From Bacteroidales bacterium (GTDB lineage: Bacteria > Bacteroidota > Bacteroidia > Bacteroidales > S143-33): DNA of 5,306 nt. Position numbers and translations under genes: made by a program. The stretch spans positions 1 through 5,306 of the forward strand of contig JALWNS010000181.1 in the NCBI GenBank assembly GCA_027083655.1, in the 5' to 3' direction. Below, in pieces: positions 1 through 5,306 of this stretch; the stretch's first letter is position 1, and every line of letters begins with the position of its first letter. The notes under the pieces are model-generated. The model saw nothing but the letters and a program-made list of their open reading frames with translations, did no database searches and was not told the origin of the DNA.

Positions 1-5
1 AGTTA

Positions 6-1892
6 ATGGTACTTAAAAGGTTTACTTTCATAATATTATTCACTATTCTAGCCCTGTATGCACAAGCACAGACAGTAAGTAATCAGATACAGGCTTTTAA
101 AACAAGGATAAATCAGACAACTTCCCCGTCTTTAAAGGCACAATATTTAATTAAACTAGGTAGTCTTTATCAGCAGGTTGATTCTGTTGATCAAGCAATT
201 TATTCATTTGAGCAGGCATTGGAGTTAATAGGGCATACCCGTAATTATCCTTTGTTGTACCAGATTAATAGTTTTTTGGGAGTTTTGTATTCAGAAAAGT
301 CGGATTATGCCCAGGCAGAAAAATATTTTTCACAAGCAGTAGTTTATGCACGTAAATTAGGCAGTAAAAATAGAATAAGCCAGGCATTGCTAAACCTGGG
401 TAATGCGCAGAGGGAGTTGGGTAAGTATCAACAAGCTATTGCCACCTATGAAGATGCTCTGAGCATAGCTTTTGACCAGAATGACCTACAGCTAATAAAA
501 CAGGCATATACGTATATGGCTTTGTGTTATAAGGCACTGGGAGATAATGACAGGTATGTCAAATATTTTAACCTTTCGGTTGCAATAGACAAGAAGTTAA
601 AGGAGGAAATAATAAGGCAAAAGGAGGAGGAAGCTAGACAACAAAGGGAAATTGCCCAACAAAAGGAATTAATGTTAGAGTTGCAACGTTATCAAATGAA
701 GAATGTGCAAGATTCACTTAGACGTGTACGCCTGCAAAATGAGCAGAATAAAATGCGTATTGCATTATTGGAAAAAGAAGCACAATTGAAAGAGCTTCAG
801 ATGCGCCAGAGGGAAGCAGAGCTTAAGAAAAAAGAGGCTGAGCAGAGGGTCGCCAGGATTATAATTATATCGATGTCGTTGCTTATCTTTTTGTTTTTAG
901 TAGCAGGTGTAATTGTATATATGCAATATCGTGTGATAAAGAGGAAGAACAAGGAACTTGACCAGTTAAATAAGAAGTTATTGAAGACAAACGAAGAGCT
1001 AGAGCATATGAATGAAGTTATTAGAGAGAAAAACCTGCAATTGGCCAAGGCTAAAAAGCAAATTGAGGATAGTATTGAATATGCAAGTAAAATCCAGAAG
1101 GCTATCTTGCCATCAACAGCAGCTATAAAGGAGAATTTTCCAGAGGGTGAATTTATCTTATATTTACCTCGTGATGTTGTATCTGGTGACTTTTATTGGT
1201 TCAGTAATCAGGGCGAGTACAAATTCCTGGCTTTGGTAGATTGTACAGGTCATAGTGTGCCAGGAGCGTTTATGTCATTGATAGGTAATACTTTGCTTAA
1301 TGAAATTGTTAACTCTAGACATATTTATGATCCTTCTATTATTTTGAGGGAGTTGCATTATAATCTGGTTAAGCTACTTCACAAAAACATAGAAAAGAGT
1401 GATGAGGAAGTACATGACGGTATGGATATAGCAATGTTGCGTTTTGAACCACGTAAGAATGAGTTGATCTTTGCCTCAGCCAACCAACCGTTATTCCTTG
1501 TATATCAAGATGGACGCCTTGAGCAGGTTGATGGTGATATTTTCTCTATTGGTGGTTACTTTGGCCAGTTTGATATACAGTTTAAGAATATAATTTTACC
1601 GTTGGAAGAAGGCACAAATATTTATTTGACATCGGACGGATATTTTGACCAGTTTAATGGAGAGACAAAAGAGAAATTTACACGTAAACGCTTTGTTGAG
1701 CTATTGAAAAAGATATACACCCTACCATTTAATGTCCAGCTGACGAAAGTGTTGAATACATTTGAAGAATGGAAAGGAGGGTACCGTCAGGTGGACGATG
1801 TCCTTGTTATAGGATTGCGTTATAGTTACAAGGCATTAAAGAAAAATAAAATAAAATACCATGAGGAAGAAGGCATTAGTAACAGGGGCTAG
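6..1892 (+). CDS. Membrane-spanning TPR / coiled-coil SpoIIE-family (PP2C-type) serine/threonine phosphatase
   Basis: The 628-residue protein reads as an envelope sensor with a cytoplasmic phosphatase output. Residues 1-21 look like a signal peptide ending in AQAQ. Residues about 44-197 hold roughly four TPR-like helical repeats (for example YQQAIATYEDAL at 141-152). A charged coiled coil spans 198-283, a membrane segment about 284-306 is followed by basic residues (inside), and a second coiled coil covers 310-355. The SpoIIE/PP2C domain covers about 355-606 and opens with SIEYASKIQKAILP. Its metal-binding acids appear intact: SGDFYW (D395), VDCTGH (D412), TSDGYFD (D544) and VDDVLVIG (D597/D598). 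Such phosphatases typically dephosphorylate anti-sigma-factor antagonists or other partner-switching proteins; no such partner lies here, so the substrate is unknown. The ATG has only five bases before it, so an upstream start cannot be excluded, but the signal peptide fits it well. The C-terminal tail (607-628) overlaps the next gene by 32 bp. Confidence 0.93.
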   Translation: MVLKRFTFIILFTILALYAQAQTVSNQIQAFKTRINQTTSPSLKAQYLIKLGSLYQQVDSVDQAIYSFEQALELIGHTRNYPLLYQINSFLGVLYSEKSDYAQAEKYFSQAVVYARKLGSKNRISQALLNLGNAQRELGKYQQAIATYEDALSIAFDQNDLQLIKQAYTYMALCYKALGDNDRYVKYFNLSVAIDKKLKEEIIRQKEEEARQQREIAQQKELMLELQRYQMKNVQDSLRRVRLQNEQNKMRIALLEKEAQLKELQMRQREAELKKKEAEQRVARIIIISMSLLIFLFLVAGVIVYMQYRVIKRKNKELDQLNKKLLKTNEELEHMNEVIREKNLQLAKAKKQIEDSIEYASKIQKAILPSTAAIKENFPEGEFILYLPRDVVSGDFYWFSNQGEYKFLALVDCTGHSVPGAFMSLIGNTLLNEIVNSRHIYDPSIILRELHYNLVKLLHKNIEKSDEEVHDGMDIAMLRFEPRKNELIFASANQPLFLVYQDGRLEQVDGDIFSIGGYFGQFDIQFKNIILPLEEGTNIYLTSDGYFDQFNGETKEKFTRKRFVELLKKIYTLPFNVQLTKVLNTFEEWKGGYRQVDDVLVIGLRYSYKALKKNKIKYHEEEGISNRG

Positions 1893-2625
1893 TGCAGGTA
1901 TTGGCCGGGCTACGGCTTATATGCTAGCACGTAATGGGTATGATGTTATTATTACAGGCAGGCGTGAAGATAGATTAAAAGAAATAAAGCACGATCTTGA
2001 GAAGCAATACGGTGTAGATGTTTATGTGCTTGTTTTTGATATTAGACTGAAAAAGGAAGTGGAGAAAGCATGGAATTCACTCCCAGAGGAATGGAGAATG
2101 TTAGATGTATTGGTTAATAATGCAGGCCTTGCCGCAGGGTTGGATTATTTTTACGAAGGTGATGTAGAGGATTGGGAGACAATGATTGATACGAATATCA
2201 AAGGTTTGTTGTATATTTCCCGCCTGGTTATGCCTGTGATGAAAGAGCGTAAGAGTGGTCATATTGTAAATTTAAGTTCCATTGCAGGAAAGGAAGTTTA
2301 CCAGAGGGGGAATGTTTATTGTGCTACAAAGCATGCAGTAGAGGCTATAACGAAGGGAATGCGAATAGACCTGTTGCCTTATAATGTAAAAGTAAGTTCA
2401 GTTAGCCCGGGTATGGTGGAGACAGAGTTTTCTATTGTCAGGTTTAAAGGAGATGAACAGAAGGCAAAGGGTGTTTATGAAGGTTTAGAACCTTTAAGAG
2501 CTGAGGACATAGCAGAGGTTATAGAATTTATTATAACACGTCCTCCACATGTAAATATTAATGATGTACTAGTGATGCCGACTGCACAGGCAAATTCGTT
2601 TTATGTTCACAGGGAACTGGAATAA
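1861..2625 (+). CDS. YdfG-like short-chain dehydrogenase/reductase (NADP-dependent 3-hydroxy acid / serine-type dehydrogenase)
   Basis: This is a classical SDR of 254 residues, the usual length, with a single Rossmann domain and no signal peptide, so it is cytoplasmic. The cofactor motif TGASAGIG is at 8-15, and the basic pair in TGRRED (34-35) suggests a preference for NADP(H). NNAG is at 86-89. The catalytic tetrad is complete: N112 (in DTN), S140 (in NLSS), Y153 and K157 (YCATK). The stretches VEDWETMIDTN, TEFSIVRFKGD and HVNIN match what I know of E. coli YdfG, which oxidises 3-hydroxy acids such as serine and allo-threonine and also reduces malonic semialdehyde. Substrate is therefore inferred by similarity and may differ here. 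The start is well fixed: an in-frame TAA lies at 1852-1854, no other ATG precedes the glycine motif, and the first beta strand begins at residue 4. No Shine-Dalgarno is visible, only an A-rich leader. The start lies inside the phosphatase gene, which suggests co-transcription and translational coupling. Confidence 0.93.
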   Translation: MRKKALVTGASAGIGRATAYMLARNGYDVIITGRREDRLKEIKHDLEKQYGVDVYVLVFDIRLKKEVEKAWNSLPEEWRMLDVLVNNAGLAAGLDYFYEGDVEDWETMIDTNIKGLLYISRLVMPVMKERKSGHIVNLSSIAGKEVYQRGNVYCATKHAVEAITKGMRIDLLPYNVKVSSVSPGMVETEFSIVRFKGDEQKAKGVYEGLEPLRAEDIAEVIEFIITRPPHVNINDVLVMPTAQANSFYVHRELE

Positions 2626-3750
2626 TCATGCTTGCCCGATGATATCGAGACCTGTCTGGATGTATAAATTTTCATTGTCTGGAGATTGGCCCAAATCAGG
2701 GAGCAATTGCTTTTTCCCTAGTCGTACAATAACAGATTTTTTTTCTGGGATAATAAAGATATATTGTCCGAACATTCCCCGCATATAAGGTATAGTCAGT
2801 CCATTATATTCTTTTATCCATATATGGAGGCCGTATCTAATTTTACGGTCTCCATGTTTTTTCGCTACATTTATTGCAGGTGTAAGCATTTGATTAACAT
2901 AGTTGTTTGAGATTATTTGTTTGCCATTGAAAAAGCCCTTATTTAACAGGATCAAGCCTAACTTTGCATAATCACGGGCAGTAGCATGAAAACAACAAAA
3001 AGTTTTTGTGAGACCCTTATTGTCTGTATCCCAAAAAGCATCGAATTCTGCACCTATTTGATCCCATAAATATTTTTGAGTAAAATCACTGACGGTCATA
3101 CCTGAGGTACGTTCGAGAATTATACCCAGTAAGATTGTATTTATGCACTTATAGCTAAATTGTTGTCCTGGACGGAAGACAGATTTCGTTGAAGAAATAA
3201 TTTTCCACAAGTCATTGCCATAGTATGCTTTGACAACGTCAGAGAATGGATTCATGAAAGTTTCGTTCCATTTAAGGCCAGAGCTCATGGTTAGCAAATG
3301 CTTTATTTTTAGGTCTTGAGACAGGTTTAGTTCCGGGATAAAAGATATTACTTTCTGATCCAGTGATTGGATCATACCATTGTCTATAGCTATGCCTATA
3401 AGCATACTGAGGATAGACTTTGATATAGAATAAGATAATACTTTATCTTCTTGTTTTATTCTGTAATATTTTTCCACAAGCAGTTGATTGTCTTTGATAA
3501 TAAGTAGAGCTAATGTTTTGTGTTCTTCTAGCTGTTTTTCTAACTCTGGTCGGATGTTAAGAGGGTAGTTAGGGGCAAGTGGTAAAGGTTTGGGAAAGTT
3601 AGCTTTGACGGTTTGAAATGAAGAAATAGGTTTGTGATTATTTTGCGTTGAAAATTCAAGAACGAGGTTTATAAGATGGGGATTTGTCAGGAAGATAATC
3701 ACTAGAAGAAGTGTAAAAACTAAAATAAATAGTTTTACAATCATTGTCAC
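2626..3750 (-). CDS. Membrane-anchored serine hydrolase, beta-lactamase / 6-aminohexanoate-dimer-hydrolase-like fold
   Basis: This 374-residue protein belongs to the class C beta-lactamase/PBP-like serine hydrolases. Residues about 5-22 form a hydrophobic N-terminal segment without a lipobox, so it is probably an anchor with the enzyme facing the periplasm. The nucleophile motif SISK is at 108-111 (S108, K111) within SYSISKSILSMLIGIAID. HLLTMSSGLKW (151-161), HATARDYAKLG (255-265) and RGMFGQYIFIIPEKK (324-338, replacing the KTG region) are all typical of this family. The second catalytic motif appears as Y200-K201-C202. Members include esterases, amidases and D-peptidases, so the substrate cannot be told from sequence. 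The outer start is GTG at 3750, giving a GTGA overlap with the upstream carboxypeptidase stop. An ATG two codons later (3744) is an equally credible start, and would leave a 2-bp gap. It is the last gene of the minus-strand operon; its TGA abuts the stop of the convergent dehydrogenase with no spacer. Confidence 0.9.
   Translation of the reverse strand: MTMIVKLFILVFTLLLVIIFLTNPHLINLVLEFSTQNNHKPISSFQTVKANFPKPLPLAPNYPLNIRPELEKQLEEHKTLALLIIKDNQLLVEKYYRIKQEDKVLSYSISKSILSMLIGIAIDNGMIQSLDQKVISFIPELNLSQDLKIKHLLTMSSGLKWNETFMNPFSDVVKAYYGNDLWKIISSTKSVFRPGQQFSYKCINTILLGIILERTSGMTVSDFTQKYLWDQIGAEFDAFWDTDNKGLTKTFCCFHATARDYAKLGLILLNKGFFNGKQIISNNYVNQMLTPAINVAKKHGDRKIRYGLHIWIKEYNGLTIPYMRGMFGQYIFIIPEKKSVIVRLGKKQLLPDLGQSPDNENLYIQTGLDIIGQA
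3747..3750 (-). other. GTGA stop/start overlap between carboxypeptidase and serine hydrolase
   Basis: On the minus strand the carboxypeptidase TGA (3749-3747) is nested in a GTG (3750-3748) that opens the serine hydrolase frame. Such 4-base overlaps are typical of termination-reinitiation coupling. If the ATG at 3744-3742 is used instead, the two genes are 2 bp apart and coupling is still expected. No ribosome-binding site resolves the choice. Confidence 0.6.
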
Positions 3751-4922
3751 TTAGCTTTGGGTTTTGTCAGGTATACTGCTATTGTACGTGCAATGTTTTC
3801 TCCAGATTTTCTCCAAAGTTCCGGTGTCCATTCCCGCCCATTATCAGTTTTGTTCCAATCACATTCGACAGTAGTAGCGAAGTCTATGTATGGGAAGCGT
3901 GTAGCAACGTATCTATCTGCATAATTTTCTTCGGAGAAATCAGACACTTCACTTGGTATGATAGGTGAAATTGAGGCGAATGTAAGCCAGAAGTTATGTA
4001 GGTTATGGTAATGAGAAGTATTAATGTCATAAAGGTTGAAATAAGCAAAGACTGGTGTTTCCGTACCAGGGAAAGTTGCGTGAATATCTATAAAGATGCG
4101 GAAATCATATACTTCAGAAGTTGTTTGCATGAGTTTAATAATTTCTTGCACTGCTTTCCATGTTGGGTTATTATCCCAATCACGGTTAAAATCACGGGGT
4201 TTTTGCATTCTACCACTAGCGCCACTATATACATTATCCACATCAACCATTGGTACGATGTAAACAATAGCGTTTTTTCTGAATTTAACTGCCAATGGGT
4301 CGTTACTGATGAAGAAATTAATTATACCTTCAGTGCAATAGCTAGAAGGAGCTTCAAAGGCGTGTTGCCTGGCAATAATCCAGACAAGGTCTTTGTCCTG
4401 CTTCTGCGAGGTATCTGTTATCACAAGCAGTGGAACAGGTATTCCTTGTTCGCTAATGGTAAGAATTGTCGTGTCAAGATAGCCATTGCTTGCTATCGAA
4501 GAGATAAAGTTGTTAAGGTCTGAGTATGTGTATGGATAACCTGTTGCAAAGTAGATGGTATCGTATTGATATGTAGGTATAGAGTAGTTAACAATATGAT
4601 CTGACATTGTTTGTGCCTGGGTTTTGCTCCAGTGGATTTTGTCATAGCTATAAACGGCATAAGTAGGTATTAACTTTTTACGGTCATTGACTTCTATTAA
4701 TTTTAAAGGTTTATTTTTACTGAAGTTCCAAATTTTGAAAAAAAACCAACATCTTGTAGTCTGGTTTCTTTTTAGTTCTGGCCTGAATATGATTTCATTT
4801 TTCTCATTATTAATACGTATAATCTGGATATTAGCTCCTTCGAAGTCTGCATCTATTCTAATTTGGCTAAATAATATATTCGAGGCTAGAAGGATAAGGT
4901 ATGTAAGGGTAAAATTTTTCAT
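3747..4922 (-). CDS. Secreted M14 zinc carboxypeptidase, cytosolic-carboxypeptidase (CCP/AGBL)-like
   Basis: The 391-residue product has a signal peptide (1-19 or 20, ending FSQ), so it is exported despite resembling the cytosolic carboxypeptidase branch of M14. The N-terminal part (about 22-120) looks like the beta-sandwich that precedes the catalytic domain in CCPs: WFFFKIWNF (59-67), then PTYAVYSYDKIHW. YPYTYSDLNNF (129-139) is the CCP hallmark at the domain junction. Catalytic residues can be placed: zinc ligands H187 and E190 (HAFE, where CCPs usually have HPGE) and H281 (FIDIHATFPG); carboxylate-binding N246-R247 in RDFNRDW; and general base E353 in TTVECDW. The family removes C-terminal residues from peptides; eukaryotic members trim polyglutamate, but the bacterial substrate is unknown. 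ATG 4922 lies 1 bp after the stop of the upstream gene, and the 3' end overlaps the serine hydrolase start. No Shine-Dalgarno is seen. Export together with the next enzyme suggests a role in processing envelope or imported peptides (inference). Confidence 0.9.
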   Translation of the reverse strand: MKNFTLTYLILLASNILFSQIRIDADFEGANIQIIRINNEKNEIIFRPELKRNQTTRCWFFFKIWNFSKNKPLKLIEVNDRKKLIPTYAVYSYDKIHWSKTQAQTMSDHIVNYSIPTYQYDTIYFATGYPYTYSDLNNFISSIASNGYLDTTILTISEQGIPVPLLVITDTSQKQDKDLVWIIARQHAFEAPSSYCTEGIINFFISNDPLAVKFRKNAIVYIVPMVDVDNVYSGASGRMQKPRDFNRDWDNNPTWKAVQEIIKLMQTTSEVYDFRIFIDIHATFPGTETPVFAYFNLYDINTSHYHNLHNFWLTFASISPIIPSEVSDFSEENYADRYVATRFPYIDFATTVECDWNKTDNGREWTPELWRKSGENIARTIAVYLTKPKAK

Positions 4923-4923
4923 T

Positions 4924-5306
4924 TTAGAAGCTTTTGAATACTCTGGCCAGGGAACGCCCAGGGCATTCTATAGAAATATCTAAGAAGTAACCAAAGGGTG
5001 ATTGATAAGCTTCATAGTCTGCATTGTTAAGACGTTGTTGTGCTTTGTCGAGCAAATCTTTTGTAAACTCAGGTGTAGCTTTGCTATCGGATAAATGGGC
5101 AAATGAATGGAGAAGGATACGCCGTGTTTGATTTTTGCGGGCTGCCCATTTGAGGTTTTTTACAAGGTTTGTTTCTGATTTCTTGGGGTCTTCCATATCT
5201 TTTTCTTCTACATGAATGAATGCAACAAGGATGTCTTCGTAAATTTCTGTTTCATTTTTATCTTCTGCCCATTCCAGGTTCTTTACTTTAGGTGTATAAG
5301 TAATTT
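4924..5306 (-). CDS. Stand-alone archaeal-type threonyl-tRNA synthetase editing-domain homologue (5' end outside window)
   Basis: The reading frame is open to the window edge, giving 126 visible residues. The internal Met at 5196 is not the start, because the 36 codons upstream read as real protein (including EDILVAFIHVEE). Comparison with the archaeal domain of about 140 residues suggests only some 10-15 residues are missing. Signature stretches are LLHSFAHLSDSKATPEF, SPFGYF and ECPGRSLARVF, matching the archaeal FAHLS..., PFGYY and GHPLAE blocks. In archaea this D-aminoacyl-tRNA-deacylase-like fold removes serine mischarged on tRNA(Thr), usually fused to ThrRS and sometimes encoded separately; the ThrRS of bacteria uses an unrelated editing domain. 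The frame ends in TAA with no synthetase domain attached, so this is a free-standing module. Several positions differ from the archaeal pattern (after PFGY come F and L instead of YK; GHPLAE becomes GRSLAR), so activity on Ser-tRNA(Thr) is uncertain. It lies 1 bp upstream of the carboxypeptidase, probably in the same operon. The protein appears soluble and cytoplasmic. Confidence 0.85.
   Translation of the reverse strand, partial: ITYTPKVKNLEWAEDKNETEIYEDILVAFIHVEEKDMEDPKKSETNLVKNLKWAARKNQTRRILLHSFAHLSDSKATPEFTKDLLDKAQQRLNNADYEAYQSPFGYFLDISIECPGRSLARVFKSF
5125..5286 (-). repeat. Imperfect internal direct repeat in the editing-domain gene (units 5125-5163 and 5248-5286)
   Basis: Two 39-bp stretches in the same reading frame encode VKNLEWAEDKNET (5286-5248) and VKNLKWAARKNQT (5163-5125). 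Nine of 13 residues and, by my hand alignment, 30 of 39 bases are identical. The units are offset by 41 codons. It may be a small intragenic duplication or a chance resemblance within a short helical protein. Confidence 0.45.

Noticed and set aside
797..1048. Open frame of 83 codons on the minus strand
   Set aside because: It lies wholly inside the coiled-coil/membrane part of the phosphatase; the protein is low-complexity Phe/Ser/Ile-rich, which is the expected antisense reading of Lys/Glu-rich coding DNA.
2699..2718. Possible terminator: GGGA, the palindrome GCAATTGC, T5, then CCC
   Set aside because: The palindrome has no loop and a stem of only four pairs, and the stretch encodes conserved C-terminal residues of the serine hydrolase. 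It does not form a convincing intrinsic terminator for the dehydrogenase transcript.
2737..2744. Run of eight T (A8 on the coding strand), a possible slippage or frameshift site
   Set aside because: The frame continues normally through Glu-Lys-Lys-Ser into the expected family C-terminus, so there is no sign of a frameshift; such tracts are common in AT-rich genes.
4005..4523. Open frame of 172 codons on the plus strand, opposite the carboxypeptidase
   Set aside because: The opposite strand encodes recognisable M14 catalytic motifs across the same stretch; the plus-strand translation has no recognisable domain and is a shadow frame.
4738..4745. Run of eight A within the carboxypeptidase gene as a possible frameshift
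   Set aside because: It encodes the Phe-rich WFFFKIW strand of the N-terminal beta-sandwich, with conserved CCP-like sequence in the same frame on both sides.
4924..5196. Treating the editing-domain gene as a complete 90-residue protein starting at the Met at 5196
   Set aside because: The frame stays open to the window edge and the 36 upstream codons match the expected N-terminal half of the domain (EDILVAFIHVEE), so the Met is internal.

Overview
The window is an AT-rich piece of a bacterial chromosome, almost certainly from the Bacteroidota (Bacteroidales/Marinilabiliales/Cytophagales-like). The reasons are: signal peptides ending in AQAQ and FSQ; A-rich start regions without Shine-Dalgarno sequences; a TPR-coiled-coil-TM-SpoIIE phosphatase, an architecture common in that phylum; and the family types of the other genes. 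This assignment is by inspection only.

Layout: five genes fill the window with essentially no non-coding DNA. On the + strand, a large membrane-spanning SpoIIE/PP2C-type phosphatase with a periplasmic TPR sensor region (6-1892) is followed, with a 32-bp overlap, by a YdfG-like short-chain dehydrogenase (1861-2625). On the - strand, reading from the right edge, come three tightly packed genes: the 3' part of a stand-alone homologue of the archaeal-type threonyl-tRNA synthetase editing domain (4924 to beyond 5306), a secreted M14 carboxypeptidase of the cytosolic-carboxypeptidase (CCP/AGBL)-like type (3747-4922), and a membrane-anchored beta-lactamase-fold serine hydrolase (2626-3750). The junctions are 1 bp apart and a 4-bp GTGA overlap, so this is very probably one translationally coupled operon whose promoter lies beyond the right edge. 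The two transcription groups converge with zero bases between stop codons (2625/2626), leaving no room for a dedicated terminator.

How the genes work together: the + strand pair joins an envelope signalling phosphatase to a cytoplasmic NADP-dependent 3-hydroxy acid/serine-type dehydrogenase. No functional link is known, and co-transcription is inferred from the overlap. The - strand operon sends two hydrolases to the cell envelope, a metallo-carboxypeptidase and a serine hydrolase, behind a cytoplasmic tRNA-proofreading-type protein. The most unusual element is that last protein. It is an archaeal-type editing module encoded alone in a bacterium, and several positions I remember as functionally important in the archaeal domain appear substituted. 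No RNA genes, mobile elements, CRISPR arrays, clear promoters or convincing terminators were seen.
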